The position numbers and the translations under genes were made by a program. Positions 50,770 through 60,112 of a DNA stretch of 60,112 bases are shown piece after piece. The first letter of the stretch is position 1, and every line of letters starts with the position of its first letter. The notes beneath the pieces were generated by a model. The model made no database searches. It was not told the origin of the DNA and saw nothing but the letters and a program-made list of their open reading frames with translations. The DNA lies in NCBI GenBank assembly GCA_029210875.1, contig JARGFJ010000009.1:1-60112 (forward strand), written 5' to 3'. Source of the DNA: Gammaproteobacteria bacterium (GTDB lineage Bacteria > Pseudomonadota > Gammaproteobacteria > Nitrosococcales > Methylophagaceae).

Positions 50770-52677
50770 TTGAATGACATGATGAAAAACATCGTTTTAT
50801 GGGTAATCATTGCCGTTGTGCTGATGTCGGTGTTTAATAATTTTGGCCCACAAACGGCTAAGCAAGGTGAAATAGACTATTCCACATTTATTTCAAATGT
50901 TAAGAATGGCGCTGTATCTAAAGTTGATATTCAGGGGCGAACCATCACAGGTACGTTAACTGATAACAGTGAGTTTACAACCTATAGCCCTGATTATGAT
51001 CCAGGTTTGATGGGCGATTTACTTGATAATGGTGTCACCATTCAAGCGAAACCAGCCGAACAAACTGGTTTATTAATGCAGATCTTTATTTCATGGTTCC
51101 CCATGTTATTGCTGATTGGTGTTTGGATCTTTTTTATGCGTCAAATGCAAGGTGGTGGCGGTGGCAAGAACCCAATGTCGTTTGGCAAAAGCAAAGCCAA
51201 AATGTTGAATGAAGATCAGGTTAAAGTCACATTCAAAGATGTTGCTGGCGTTGAAGAAGCCAAAGAAGAAGTCAGTGAGTTAGTTGATTTTTTACGCGAA
51301 CCAAGCAAATTTCAAAAATTAGGTGGCAAAATTCCACGTGGTATTTTGATGGTCGGTTCACCGGGTACAGGTAAAACATTATTAGCTAAAGCTATTGCGG
51401 GTGAAGCGAAAGTACCATTTTTCACTATTTCAGGTTCTGACTTTGTTGAAATGTTTGTTGGTGTCGGTGCATCACGTGTGCGTGATATGTTCGAGCAAGC
51501 TAAAAAACATGCACCATGCATTATTTTTATTGATGAGATCGATGCGGTAGGTCGTCACCGTGGTGCCGGCATGGGCGGTGGTAATGATGAACGTGAGCAA
51601 ACATTAAACCAGTTATTGGTTGAAATGGATGGGTTTGAAGGTAATGAAGGTGTCATTGTGATCGCGGCAACAAACCGTCCAGATGTACTTGATCCTGCGC
51701 TACTTCGCCCAGGTCGTTTTGACCGTCAGGTAGTCGTGCCTTTGCCTGATATACGTGGACGTGAACAAATCTTGAATGTTCATCTAAGCAAAGTACCGGC
51801 AGCAGAAGATGTTAAAGCTAAAGTGATTGCACGTGGAACACCGGGTTTTTCTGGTGCTGATTTGGCTAATTTGGTAAATGAAGCAGCATTATTTGCAGCG
51901 CGTACCAATAAACGTCTTGTGTCTATGGATGATATGGAAAAAGCCAAAGATAAAATCATGATGGGTGCAGAAAGAAAATCCATGGTGATGAACGACAAAG
52001 AAAAAGAATTGACGGCTTATCATGAGGCTGGTCATGCCATTGTTGGACGTTTAGTCCCTGGTCACGATCCTGTTTATAAAGTGAGCATCATTCCACGTGG
52101 TCGCGCCTTAGGTGTCACCATGTTTTTACCAACTGAAGATCGTTATAGCTACAGCAAACAAACATTAGAAAGCCAGATTTCAAGTTTGTATGGTGGTCGA
52201 ATTGCTGAAGAAATGATTTTTGGTGCCGAAGCGGTCACCACTGGCGCATCAAATGATATCCAACGTGCAACTGAATTAGCACATAACATGGTCACTAAAT
52301 GGGGTCTTTCAGATAATATGGGACCCATGTCTTATGGTGAAGATGAAGGTGAAGTGTTCCTAGGCCGAAGTGTGACCCAACATAAAGCCGTATCAGATTT
52401 AACTGCCAAGCAAATTGATGAAGATGTACGCACCATGATCAATCGCAATTATCAACGAGCACAACAATTGCTGACGGATAATATCGACAAATTGCATACT
52501 ATGGCTAAATTATTAATCAAGTATGAAACGATTGATAGCGATCAAATTGATGCCATTATGGAAGGGCGTGAGCCTGGTCAACCAAAAGATTGGAAAGATG
52601 AATCTGATGTTCCGCCTGATGTTGCCTCATCTGCTGAATCTGATGTGTCAGGTAAACCAGCTGATCAGCTTCATTAA
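50770..52677 (+). CDS. ftsH: ATP-dependent zinc metalloprotease FtsH
   Basis: Membrane-anchored AAA protease. Two N-terminal TM segments around a periplasmic loop, Walker [14 protein letters not shown] near residue 197, Walker [15 protein letters not shown] region and zinc-binding HEAGH near residue 417. TTG at 50770 has AGGGG about 9 nt upstream. The next ATG is at codon 4 and poorly spaced. 635 aa. folP starts 2 bp after its stop. Confidence 0.97.
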   Translation: MNDMMKNIVLWVIIAVVLMSVFNNFGPQTAKQGEIDYSTFISNVKNGAVSKVDIQGRTITGTLTDNSEFTTYSPDYDPGLMGDLLDNGVTIQAKPAEQTGLLMQIFISWFPMLLLIGVWIFFMRQMQGGGGGKNPMSFGKSKAKMLNEDQVKVTFKDVAGVEEAKEEVSELVDFLREPSKFQKLGGKIPRGILMVGSPGTGKTLLAKAIAGEAKVPFFTISGSDFVEMFVGVGASRVRDMFEQAKKHAPCIIFIDEIDAVGRHRGAGMGGGNDEREQTLNQLLVEMDGFEGNEGVIVIAATNRPDVLDPALLRPGRFDRQVVVPLPDIRGREQILNVHLSKVPAAEDVKAKVIARGTPGFSGADLANLVNEAALFAARTNKRLVSMDDMEKAKDKIMMGAERKSMVMNDKEKELTAYHEAGHAIVGRLVPGHDPVYKVSIIPRGRALGVTMFLPTEDRYSYSKQTLESQISSLYGGRIAEEMIFGAEAVTTGASNDIQRATELAHNMVTKWGLSDNMGPMSYGEDEGEVFLGRSVTQHKAVSDLTAKQIDEDVRTMINRNYQRAQQLLTDNIDKLHTMAKLLIKYETIDSDQIDAIMEGREPGQPKDWKDESDVPPDVASSAESDVSGKPADQLH

Positions 52678-52679
52678 TA

Positions 52680-53528
52680 ATGCAGGCAGTGGTGTTAGAT
52701 TGTGCTGGCAAACTATTGGATTTGTCGCACCCTCAGGTGATGGGCATATTAAATGTCACGCCTGATTCTTTCTCAGATGGTGGTCGATTCCTAGCTAAAG
52801 ATAAAGCTGTAGCACAAGCTATGCAGATGGTGGCTGATGGCGCTAGCATTATCGATGTTGGCGGTGAATCAACGCGTCCTGGTGCAGCAATAGTGCCGGT
52901 TGAGCAAGAAATCGAACGTGTTGTGCCTGTGATTGAGGCAATACGCGCTGAACTTGATGTTGTTATTTCAATTGATACCAGTAAACCTGAAGTTATGCGG
53001 GCGGCAGTTAAGGCCGGTGCAAGTCTTATTAATGATGTTCAGGCCTTACGAATAGAAGGTGCTTTACAAGCTGCGGTCGAGTTAGCCGTGCCAGTGTGCC
53101 TTATGCATGCACAAGGCACACCTCAAACTATGCAAAATGATCCGCGTTATGATGATGTGGTGACGGAGGTTATTGATTTTCTATTAGAACGCGTTAATGT
53201 CTGTGAACAGGCTGGCATAGCACGACATCAATTGATTCTTGATCCCGGATTTGGTTTTGGCAAACGTGCTCGTCATAACCTCAGGTTAATGAAACATTTG
53301 GATAAGTTGATTGAAAAAGGCTTCCCAGTTTTAGTGGGTGTGTCACGCAAATCCATAATCGGTGCTTTGCTCAATGTATCAACTGCAGAACGTTTGGCTG
53401 GTAGTCTGTCATTAGCCACAATAGCGGTATGGCAGGGTGCTAAAATCATAAGAACTCATGACGTTCGAGAAACAAAACAAGCGATTGCTTTATGTGATCA
53501 TGTAATGCAGGTAAAAGATTTTGACTAA
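52680..53528 (+). CDS. folP: Dihydropteroate synthase
   Basis: Joins 6-hydroxymethyl-dihydropterin diphosphate with p-aminobenzoate in folate synthesis; target of sulfonamides. Motifs [34 protein letters not shown] and GVSRKS are all present. 282 aa, normal. It overlaps the glmM start by 8 bp, the same ftsH-folP-glmM order as E. coli. Confidence 0.96.
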   Translation: MQAVVLDCAGKLLDLSHPQVMGILNVTPDSFSDGGRFLAKDKAVAQAMQMVADGASIIDVGGESTRPGAAIVPVEQEIERVVPVIEAIRAELDVVISIDTSKPEVMRAAVKAGASLINDVQALRIEGALQAAVELAVPVCLMHAQGTPQTMQNDPRYDDVVTEVIDFLLERVNVCEQAGIARHQLILDPGFGFGKRARHNLRLMKHLDKLIEKGFPVLVGVSRKSIIGALLNVSTAERLAGSLSLATIAVWQGAKIIRTHDVRETKQAIALCDHVMQVKDFD

Positions 53529-54870
53529 ACAAACAAGACGTTATTTTGGAACGGATGGTATTCGTGGTCGGGTAGGCGATGGACCAATAAATCCTGACTT
53601 TGTATTAAAACTGGGCTGGGCAATTGGCCGTGTCTTTGCTAAAAACGGCCATAGTAAAGTTCTAATTGGTAAAGATACCCGTATTTCCGGTTATATGCTT
53701 GAATCAGCACTTCAAGCTGGTTTATCAGCTGCTGGCGTTGATGTTTATTTGCTTGGCCCAATGCCAACACCTGCTATTGCCTATTTAACACGAACATTCC
53801 ATGCCCAGGCAGGTATCGTGATCAGCGCCTCTCATAATCCATACCATGATAATGGTATTAAATTTTTTTCAGGTGAAGGTAGCAAATTACCTGAAAAGAT
53901 TGAACTTGAAATAGAAGCAATGATGGATCAACCGATATCTACAGTTGAATCGGCAAAATTAGGCAAGGCACATCGTGTTGCAGATGCAGCAGGTCGTTAC
54001 ATTGAATTTTGTAAAAGCACGGTCAATTCAAAAATAGATTTAGCCGGTCTCAAAATTGTAGTCGATTGTGCTAATGGTGCAACCTATCATATTGCCCCGG
54101 ATGTATTTAAAGAATTAGGTGCAGACGTTGTCGTGATGGGGGCCGAACCCGATGGTCTCAATATTAATCAAAACTGTGGTTCGACAGAACCCAGATTATT
54201 ACAAGCTGCGGTTTTGGAACATCAGGCTGATCTGGGTTTAGCTTTAGATGGCGATGGTGATCGCATTATTATGGTCGATCATCGTGGTGAGCTGGTTGAT
54301 GGTGATGAGATTTTATTTATTATTGCACGCGCTCAAAAAAATGCTGGTTATGGGCAGTCTGCTATCGTTGGAACCCAAATGTCTAATCTTGGTCTTGAAC
54401 AAGCACTTGAGAAATTGGGTATGCAACTTCATCGTGCTCAAGTCGGTGATCGCTATGTGATGGAAATGATGAAACAACAAGGTGGTCTTGTCGGTGGTGA
54501 AGCATCTGGTCATATTATCTGTCTTGATAAAACAAGCACGGGTGATGGCATTGTGGCAGCGTTACAAGTCTTAGCTGAAGTTCGAACATCTGGCCACAGT
54601 TTGCATGAACTGCGTTCAGCCGTAACTAAATATCCACAGACCTTGGTTAATGTACGTATTAATAAAATGGTTGAATTTGCATCAAATCCAGCTATAGCGA
54701 ATGCGGTCAAAGCCGTTGAAGCCGAATTGGGTGATGAAGGTCGTGTATTACTTCGACCTTCAGGCACAGAGCCAGTTATACGCGTGATGGTTGAAGGCAA
54801 AGACGCCACCTTAACTAACCAGTTAGCCAATCAACTTGCTGAAGCGATTAAAACCTTGCTTGATGCCTAA
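53521..54870 (+). CDS. glmM: Phosphoglucosamine mutase
   Basis: Interconverts glucosamine-6-P and -1-P for peptidoglycan and lipopolysaccharide precursors. The phosphoserine is in [12 protein letters not shown] (about residue 103), the metal loop is DGDGDR and the phosphate-binding end is [12 protein letters not shown]. The start is TTG 53521 inside folP. 449 aa, against 445 in E. coli. Confidence 0.96.
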   Translation: MTKQTRRYFGTDGIRGRVGDGPINPDFVLKLGWAIGRVFAKNGHSKVLIGKDTRISGYMLESALQAGLSAAGVDVYLLGPMPTPAIAYLTRTFHAQAGIVISASHNPYHDNGIKFFSGEGSKLPEKIELEIEAMMDQPISTVESAKLGKAHRVADAAGRYIEFCKSTVNSKIDLAGLKIVVDCANGATYHIAPDVFKELGADVVVMGAEPDGLNINQNCGSTEPRLLQAAVLEHQADLGLALDGDGDRIIMVDHRGELVDGDEILFIIARAQKNAGYGQSAIVGTQMSNLGLEQALEKLGMQLHRAQVGDRYVMEMMKQQGGLVGGEASGHIICLDKTSTGDGIVAALQVLAEVRTSGHSLHELRSAVTKYPQTLVNVRINKMVEFASNPAIANAVKAVEAELGDEGRVLLRPSGTEPVIRVMVEGKDATLTNQLANQLAEAIKTLLDA

Positions 54871-54905
54871 GTTATTAGAGGCAAACAAGACTAAAACTCT
54901 GATCA

Positions 54906-55301
54906 TTAATTAATAGTGTCCAGTGCGCTCAATTGTTTTTGGATTGCCAGTTTTGATTTTGAATTAATAATGATTGGTGCTTTAACAATAGCTTTCATTG
55001 CTTGAGGTTCGTCATCTTCAATTGGTTTGTAAACAATCAAGGCAATAACAGCATCGTGTGGATCGCTTAACTCAAGCAGTTCTGATTCTTCATCAGTCAG
55101 TGTGATAGAGAATTGGAGTTTTAACGCTTCAGGAGAAACGACTGATAAGGCAAGCGTTTGATCTGTTAACGATTGTAATTCGTAAACAGTAGGGTTATCG
55201 GATTCGGGGCTGAACAGTTGAAATTGATTGTGTTGTTCATAACCAATCAAGCCATGAGGAAAAGATAACGTATTGTCAGATTGGACTGTTGGCATATTCA
55301 T
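54906..55301 (-). CDS. fliW: Flagellar assembly factor FliW
   Basis: A 131-aa FliW: LSFPHGLIGYEQ near the N-terminus, a middle with SVVSPEALKLQF and an end with IVKAPIIINSKSKLAIQ. FliW binds flagellin and relieves CsrA translational repression. ATG 55301 has GGAG about 6 nt upstream; the open frame beyond it (to 55355) is not family-like. It is inserted between glmM and tpiA on the opposite strand, without csrA or flagellin in view. Confidence 0.88.
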   Translation of the reverse strand: MNMPTVQSDNTLSFPHGLIGYEQHNQFQLFSPESDNPTVYELQSLTDQTLALSVVSPEALKLQFSITLTDEESELLELSDPHDAVIALIVYKPIEDDEPQAMKAIVKAPIIINSKSKLAIQKQLSALDTIN

Positions 55302-55425
55302 AAATGTCTCCGTATTGTTGGTTGAGTGAATACGAATAAGCATAATGCATACCAATTTCAGAAAGAGCTTAAATAAGTAGTAATTCTGATTGCTTTATAT
55401 CCGGTGTAAATGTAAGCTAATCGCT

Positions 55426-55434
55426 TGTTATAGT
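55426..55434 (+). promoter_or_regulatory. Possible extended -10 for tpiA
   Basis: TGTTATAGT gives TG-N plus a good -10, ending 16 nt before the tpiA GTG start. No clear -35. It is the only reasonable promoter signal in the fliW/tpiA divergent gap on the plus strand. Confidence 0.4.
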
Positions 55435-55450
55435 TAGAGAGTATCCGTCT

Positions 55451-56224
55451 GTGCGTAAACCATTAGTTGCTGGCAATTGGAAGATGAACGGCACTAGTGC
55501 AACTAATAAAAAATTACTCGACGGTATTTTGACACACGCTGATTCATTCAACTCTGTCGATGTTGCGCTGTTTCCTCCTGCTGTTTATCTACAGCAAGTC
55601 CAAGAAGCCTTAAAAGGTACTAATCTATCTTGGGGAACACAAAATTTATCCCAATTCAGGCAAGGTGCTTATACCGGTGAGATTTCAGCGGTGATGTTGA
55701 AAGACTTCGGTTGTCGCTATGTTTTGATTGGTCATTCAGAACGTCGTTGCTTATACGCTGAACTGGATCTCGATCAGTTGGTTTTGGATCACATTATTGC
55801 TGAAAAGTATGAAATGGCGATCAGTGAAGGAATCACACCTATTGTATGTATAGGTGAAAGTCCAGAAGAACATGCGTGCGGTCAAACAGAAGAGGTTGTT
55901 GGGCGTTTATTAGATATTACAATCGAACGGTTAGGGGTAAAAGCATTGTCGCAAGCAGTGCTGGCGTATGAACCTGTTTGGGCGATTGGTACTGGAAAAT
56001 CTGCAACGCCTGAGTGGGCTCAAGAAGTCCATTCTTTCATGCGTGAGCGTATCGCAAAACACGATCCCACCACTGCAGAAACAGTACAAATACTTTACGG
56101 AGGCAGCGTAAAAGGTAATAATGCTGCCCCATTGTTTTCTATGCCAGATATTGATGGCGGCCTGATTGGCGGTGCATCACTGGATGTTGATGAATTTGTA
56201 AGCATCTGTCAGGCAGTAGTTTAA
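55451..56224 (+). CDS. tpiA: Triosephosphate isomerase
   Basis: Glycolytic/gluconeogenic isomerase. Catalytic residues: Lys in NWKMNG (K11), His in IGHSERR (about 95) and Glu in AYEPVWAIGTGKSA (about 167). Start is GTG 55451. 257 aa, normal. secG follows 17 bp downstream. Confidence 0.96.
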   Translation: MRKPLVAGNWKMNGTSATNKKLLDGILTHADSFNSVDVALFPPAVYLQQVQEALKGTNLSWGTQNLSQFRQGAYTGEISAVMLKDFGCRYVLIGHSERRCLYAELDLDQLVLDHIIAEKYEMAISEGITPIVCIGESPEEHACGQTEEVVGRLLDITIERLGVKALSQAVLAYEPVWAIGTGKSATPEWAQEVHSFMRERIAKHDPTTAETVQILYGGSVKGNNAAPLFSMPDIDGGLIGGASLDVDEFVSICQAVV

Positions 56225-56241
56225 ATTTAAGGTTTTATGTA

Positions 56242-56568
56242 ATGCATTTAGTAATATTGGTTGTTCACATAGTGGTAGCACTAAGCTTGATTGGATTTAT
56301 ATTAATCCAACATGGTAAAGGTGCCGATGCTGGCGCTGCTGCATTAGGCGGTGGTGGCGGTGGCGCGTCATCAAGCCTATTCGGTAGTCAAGGTTCATCA
56401 TCATTTTTATCAAGAAGCAGTGCGATTCTAGCAACTGTGTTCTTTATCACAAGCTTAACCTTGGCTTATTTTTCAGGTACGACTGATCGTGTGGAAAGTG
56501 TTACTCAAATTGATACCGTTACAGAAACGGTTAAGTCAGCTCCAGCAGATCTGCCTGATTTGCCATAA
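56242..56568 (+). CDS. secG: Preprotein translocase subunit SecG
   Basis: A 108-aa SecG with two membrane helices flanking a glycine/serine-rich loop (GGGGGGASSSLFGSQGSSSF), assisting SecYE-driven export. Family-typical order tpiA-secG-tRNA-Leu. Confidence 0.95.
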   Translation: MHLVILVVHIVVALSLIGFILIQHGKGADAGAAALGGGGGGASSSLFGSQGSSSFLSRSSAILATVFFITSLTLAYFSGTTDRVESVTQIDTVTETVKSAPADLPDLP

Positions 56569-56577
56569 AAGATACTT

Positions 56578-56663
56578 GCCGATGTGGTGAAATTGGTAGA
56601 CACGCCATCTTGAGGGGGTGGTGAGCACAGCTCGTGGCGGTTCGACTCCGCCCATCGGCACCA
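56578..56663 (+). tRNA. tRNA-Leu (anticodon GAG)
   Basis: Acceptor GCCGATG pairs with CATCGGC; the D arm has the GGTAGACAC segment; the anticodon stem CCATC/GGTGG (one G-U) encloses TTGAGGG, giving anticodon GAG at 56612-56614. A long variable arm (class II tRNA) and a GGTTCGACTCC T arm follow. The CCA end is encoded. It lies just after secG, a classic gammaproteobacterial position. Confidence 0.95.
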
Positions 56664-56797
56664 TTAATTAGTAATAAAAAAACGATATTAAGATTAATAC
56701 TTTTATGTCGTTTTTATATATCAATGTACCAAATTCAGTAGTGCCATTGTTCAATTGAAAAGAGTGTGTGATTTTCACTTTAACTCAAACATACAAA

Positions 56798-56827
56798 AGC
56801 CGGCACTGCGATAGTGCCGGCTTTTTT
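56798..56827. terminator. Strong bidirectional Rho-independent terminator
   Basis: AGCCGGCACT (56798-56807) is the perfect inverse of 56813-56822, with a five-base loop, flanked by A-rich sequence on the left and TTTTT on the right. It serves the plus-strand secG/tRNA transcript and, read on the minus strand, the hydrogenase operon that ends at 56853. Confidence 0.92.
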
Positions 56828-56852
56828 GTCGAATGAAATAGATTACAAAGTG

Positions 56853-57539
56853 CTATTTCAAAGTACGCCAACCACTAATCATTGAACTGATAATGGACTG
56901 ACGTGACATGATATCTTCCCTTACTGCTACATAAACATGAATCATCACAAACAGGATAATCAACCACATTCCGAAGTGATGCCAAGTATGAACATCCATA
57001 CTTTGACCAAAGAGCGGTATTAGCCAAGAACTAAAGGCTATGTGAGCCCATGAGCCTGCACCTGTACCTTCACCGTATAGAGCAAATCCTGTAAATATCA
57101 TGAAGATGATTCCATAGACAAAAAACCAGTGCATGACAAAAATGGCTAAAGGATTATGCCCTTCATATTGTTCAGGCTCTTTTTCCATGAACAAATACCA
57201 CTTAATTTCATGCCATAAACCACGCCAATATGTCGCACTGAGAACGTTATGAAGGAATATTTCTCTCGCGTGCTTATTACCGACAAAAGCCCAATATAAC
57301 CGAAATATAAAGCCAATAAGAACGATATAGCCGGCTGAAAAATGGCTGAATCTGATATAGCCCATTAAATAATGGTCACTGGCTTCTCCCGACATAGTAG
57401 GTAACGGAGAACCAATGAAATAACCTGTTACAGCAAGTATGATAATTGCCAGAGCATTTATCCAATGCCACAGTCTCAGCGGTGCTTCATAGACATATAC
57501 AGCTGTTTCGCTATGGGTGGATTGTATATTCTCACTCAT
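56853..57539 (-). CDS. hyaC: [NiFe]-hydrogenase b-type cytochrome subunit
   Basis: Membrane cytochrome b anchoring a group 1 uptake hydrogenase and passing electrons to quinone. Four hydrophobic helices with haem-ligand histidines (APLRLWHWINAL and RFSHFSAGY, later HVYVAVREDIMSRQSIISSM). 228 aa, against 235 in E. coli HyaC. Last gene of the hyaABC operon, 16 bp after hyaB; no maturation protease (hyaD) follows. Confidence 0.93.
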   Translation of the reverse strand: MSENIQSTHSETAVYVYEAPLRLWHWINALAIIILAVTGYFIGSPLPTMSGEASDHYLMGYIRFSHFSAGYIVLIGFIFRLYWAFVGNKHAREIFLHNVLSATYWRGLWHEIKWYLFMEKEPEQYEGHNPLAIFVMHWFFVYGIIFMIFTGFALYGEGTGAGSWAHIAFSSWLIPLFGQSMDVHTWHHFGMWLIILFVMIHVYVAVREDIMSRQSIISSMISGWRTLK

Positions 57540-57555
57540 AATAGATCCTCCTCGA

Positions 57556-59370
57556 TTAGCGAACTTTTACATTCGCAAGCTCTTGTCCATCTTCACTCAT
57601 GACATGAGTTGAACAGGCAAGACAGGGGTCAAAACTATGCAAAGTTCGCAAAATTTCAACCGGTTCTTCCGGACGTTCTACAGGTGTATTCATTAGAGAT
57701 GCTTCAAATGCACCGATATTTCCAGCTGGATCTCGAGGTGAACCATTCCAAGTTGTCGGAACGACACATTGATAATTCTCAATTTTGCCATCTTTTATCT
57801 TAATCCAATGTCCTAAAGCACCACGTGGAGCAGCCGTTATACCGACACCTTTTGCTTCTTTTGGCCATGTAGATGGATCCCATTTATCCATGTTTGCCGT
57901 AGAACTATCGCCATTTTTGATATTTTGGATTAAAGAATTCCAGTCATTTACCATCATATCACCACAGAATTCAGATTCTAAGGCACGAGCAAGCGTACGA
58001 CCTATAGTTGAATTAAGAGCAGTTTTGGCATCTAGGTTAGTACCTGCAAGTTGATTGAACGCACCTAAGCTTCGATTAACTTGCTCGGTGACATATTCAC
58101 TACCTTGTGCATAGGCCAATACATAGCGAGATAACGGTCCAACTTCAACAGCATTACCTCTCCAACGAGGTGACTTAATCCATGAATATTTAGCATTTTC
58201 ATCGATTTCTTCAATATTGGTATTAGTACCTTTTGCATTTGCCCCTAACTGATAATTTGGCTCTGTAATACCATCCCAAGGATGAAGGCCTTTAGACTCA
58301 TCAGGGTATGAATACCATGAATGTCCAACAAACTCTTGAACTTGCTCAGGATCCCGTGGATCGACAGGGAATACCTCATCCCAATTACCATTTAGGATTG
58401 CACCACCAGGAAGTTGGTCGGTTGATTTGTCATCTTGAATAGTAGGATAAGCACCATAATCCATAACATTTAATGCACCTATGCCACCACCCCATAGTTG
58501 ACCTTTATAGAAGCTGGCAATAGCGATAACATCCGGCACATAAACATTTTTATTGAACTCAACCATTTCTTGAATACGTGCAAGTACAAAATTCAATCGT
58601 TCCATATTCAATGGAGCACCAGCCGACATATCACCATCCATATTGATGGCACAAGGCACGCCACCAACAAGGTAGTTAGGATGAGGATTTTTACCACCAA
58701 AGACAGTATGGACTTTGACGAATTCTTTTTGTAAATCTAAGGCTTCTAGGTAATGAGCCACAGCCATTAAGTCAGCCTCTGCCGGTAATTTATAGGCCGG
58801 ATTATCCCAATAACCATTTTTGAAAGGACCTAATTGACCAGATTCAATAAATTTCTTAATGCGTGTTTGTACGTCTCTGAAATAGCCCGGACTAGACATT
58901 GGATGGCTAGGAGATACCATTTGTTGTAAGGCAGAAGTTGCTTTAGGATCTGCTTTTAATGCATTAACTGGATTGACCCAATCCAATGCATGTAAGTGAT
59001 AGAAATGAACAACATGATCATGGACTTGTAATGTTTTAGCCATGATTTCACGAATCAAAAATGCGTTATATGGAATTTTAATATTGAGCGCATCTTCAAC
59101 AGCACGAACAGATGTTAAAGCATGACAGCCAGTACATACGCCACAAATACGCTCAACAAAAGCCCAAGCATCACGAGGATCACGATTTTTTAAAATTACT
59201 TCTAGACCACGCCACATTGTGCCTGTGGAAACGGCATTACGAATAATGTTGTTTTCATCAATATTGACTTCACAACGCATATGACCTTCAATTCGTGTAA
59301 CCGGGTCAATAACCACACGTTGACCGGAATTGTCGAGGCTGTAGCCATTTGGAGTTTGAATTATACTCAT
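57556..59370 (-). CDS. hyaB: [NiFe]-hydrogenase large (catalytic) subunit
   Basis: H2-splitting subunit holding the Ni-Fe(CN)2CO centre. The L1 motif [13 protein letters not shown] (cysteines near residues 75-78) and L2 motif [10 protein letters not shown] near the C-terminus supply the four Ni-binding cysteines. The 15 residues after the L2 histidine ([15 protein letters not shown]) are the usual endopeptidase-cleaved tail, so maturation by a HyaD-like protease is expected. 604 aa, resembling E. coli HyaB (597 aa). Its ATG overlaps the hyaA stop by 1 bp. Confidence 0.95.
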   Translation of the reverse strand: MSIIQTPNGYSLDNSGQRVVIDPVTRIEGHMRCEVNIDENNIIRNAVSTGTMWRGLEVILKNRDPRDAWAFVERICGVCTGCHALTSVRAVEDALNIKIPYNAFLIREIMAKTLQVHDHVVHFYHLHALDWVNPVNALKADPKATSALQQMVSPSHPMSSPGYFRDVQTRIKKFIESGQLGPFKNGYWDNPAYKLPAEADLMAVAHYLEALDLQKEFVKVHTVFGGKNPHPNYLVGGVPCAINMDGDMSAGAPLNMERLNFVLARIQEMVEFNKNVYVPDVIAIASFYKGQLWGGGIGALNVMDYGAYPTIQDDKSTDQLPGGAILNGNWDEVFPVDPRDPEQVQEFVGHSWYSYPDESKGLHPWDGITEPNYQLGANAKGTNTNIEEIDENAKYSWIKSPRWRGNAVEVGPLSRYVLAYAQGSEYVTEQVNRSLGAFNQLAGTNLDAKTALNSTIGRTLARALESEFCGDMMVNDWNSLIQNIKNGDSSTANMDKWDPSTWPKEAKGVGITAAPRGALGHWIKIKDGKIENYQCVVPTTWNGSPRDPAGNIGAFEASLMNTPVERPEEPVEILRTLHSFDPCLACSTHVMSEDGQELANVKVR

Positions 59371-60050
59371 TACTTATTGTCCCCTTTGTTTTGTGCTCGT
59401 TTAATAGCTGATACCCCTGCATGAGCAGCAATAGCTGTACCTACAACAGCTGCGGCTGTTCCTCCTACTTTGTCGGCATTACCCTCAATACCAAATTGGT
59501 GTATATCCGTAAGACGGGCATACCAAGAACCTTTGTCCCAGAAGCCATCTTCAGAGCAACCAATACAGCCATGACCAGCTTGGATTGGAAAAGATGTGCC
59601 TTCATTCCAACGAATAGTTGAACAAGCGTTATAAGTTGTTGGGCCTTTACAGCCTACTTTATAGAGGCAATAACCTTTGCGAGCGCCTTCGTCATCAAAT
59701 TTCTCAACAAATTGTCCTGCATCAAAATGAGGACGGCGATAACATTTGTCATGAATTCTTTGACTGTAGAACATTTTGGGACGACCTTGACGGTCAAGTT
59801 CAGGAAACTTTTCAAACGTAAGAATATAGGTAATTACTGCAGTCATGACCTCAGCGATTGGCGGACAACCAGGTACTTTAATAATAGGTTTATCATGAAT
59901 AACCTTATGTACGGGAACCGCTTTGGTAGGATTAGGATAGGCGGCTTGAACACAGCCATATGAGGCGCATGATCCCCAAGATATAATGGCTTTACAATGT
60001 TCTGCCACGTGTTTTAATTGCTCTGTAAAAGGTTTGTTGTCAACAACACT
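59370..60050 (-). CDS. hyaA: [NiFe]-hydrogenase small subunit, N-terminus missing (cut by the terminal repeat)
   Basis: Iron-sulfur small subunit, closely resembling E. coli HyaA from about [15 protein letters not shown] onward; the N-terminal 130-odd residues, including the Tat signal, are absent. Recognisable: [44 protein letters not shown] and a C-terminal membrane helix ([20 protein letters not shown]). The second cysteine in GSCASYGC aligns with the supernumerary Cys120 of the oxygen-tolerant proximal cluster. The open frame runs into a stop inside the 77-bp repeat. Broken gene or contig edge; the fragment is the 3' part of a real hyaA. Confidence 0.9.
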   Translation of the reverse strand, partial: SVVDNKPFTEQLKHVAEHCKAIISWGSCASYGCVQAAYPNPTKAVPVHKVIHDKPIIKVPGCPPIAEVMTAVITYILTFEKFPELDRQGRPKMFYSQRIHDKCYRRPHFDAGQFVEKFDDEGARKGYCLYKVGCKGPTTYNACSTIRWNEGTSFPIQAGHGCIGCSEDGFWDKGSWYARLTDIHQFGIEGNADKVGGTAAAVVGTAIAAHAGVSAIKRAQNKGDNK

Positions 60051-60112
60051 TTAAAATTGACCCCTTTTGGCTTTAAAACACCGGTTTAAATTTGACCCCC
60101 TTGAGCAGGATC
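60036..60112. repeat. Right copy of 77-bp window-terminal inverted repeat (IS-end-like)
   Basis: Reverse complement of bases 1-77. The repeat boundary falls within codons that, on the hydrogenase side, still read V-D-N-K-P, where the shared GTTGACAAC could be native or repeat sequence. An exact identity of 77 bp that runs to both ends is also what an assembly-graph k-mer overlap would produce. Confidence 0.85.

Overview
The window looks like a chromosomal contig from a low-to-moderate-GC gammaproteobacterium. The gene content (ubiC/ubiA ubiquinone pathway, SlyX, YhcB/ZapG, RlmE-FtsH-FolP-GlmM, TpiA-SecG-tRNA-Leu, Gmk-RpoZ-SpoT-RidA-RecG) and the Pseudomonas-type metal site of HemB fit a marine or sulfur/methyl-oxidising lineage such as Piscirickettsiaceae/Thiotrichales. 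That placement is an inference from gene style, not a demonstrated assignment. Most of the window is orderly housekeeping DNA; several genes appear to use GTG or TTG starts.

Layout. 1-77 and 60036-60112 are the same 77-bp sequence in opposite orientation, with IS-end-like internal repeats. It cuts into a fic gene on the left and a [NiFe]-hydrogenase small-subunit gene on the right. 64-2534 is an accessory patch (5'-truncated fic, then an AAA/DUF4143 ATPase behind two palindromes). 2860-9935 is gmk-rpoZ-spoT-ridA-recG-ubiC-ubiA. 9963-11391 holds a two-gene module: a small soluble protein resembling the tip of a chemoreceptor, overlapping an ODP-type diiron beta-lactamase-fold protein, a candidate oxygen or redox sensor pair. 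11418-14563 carries a secreted nuclease and, on the minus strand, a comF-diguanylate cyclase-K+ channel run. 14596-19412 is a complete biotin operon bioB-F-H-C-D interrupted between bioC and bioD by a mosaic of dispersed repeats. It is followed by a LapG-like periplasmic protease that seems to start at ATC.

20081-33555 contains repeat DNA, a PD-(D/E)XK/DUF5655 protein, a glutathione transferase, an RND efflux pair, PilZ, PhoH, MetH, SlyX and a small methyltransferase. 33556-34100 is gene-free and holds a clear 107-bp MITE-like element (18-bp terminal inverted repeats, 6-bp target duplication). 34101-39170 has an Old Yellow Enzyme divergent from its likely HxlR regulator, and a porin/PBP-like/diguanylate cyclase operon. 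39256-44633 carries dinB, zapG, a membrane protein, hemB-aroE and a nitrilase.

44819-56663 is the carA-carB-greA-DUF4149-rlmE-ftsH-folP-glmM-(fliW)-tpiA-secG-tRNA-Leu block. 56798-56827 is a strong bidirectional terminator. The window ends with a minus-strand hyaA'-hyaB-hyaC operon for a membrane-bound uptake hydrogenase that carries one of the extra cysteines of the oxygen-tolerant type.

Recurring theme: c-di-GMP and redox/oxygen signalling. There are two diguanylate cyclases with I-sites, a PilZ receptor, a LapG-like protease, an ODP-type oxygen sensor candidate and an apparently oxygen-tolerant hydrogenase.
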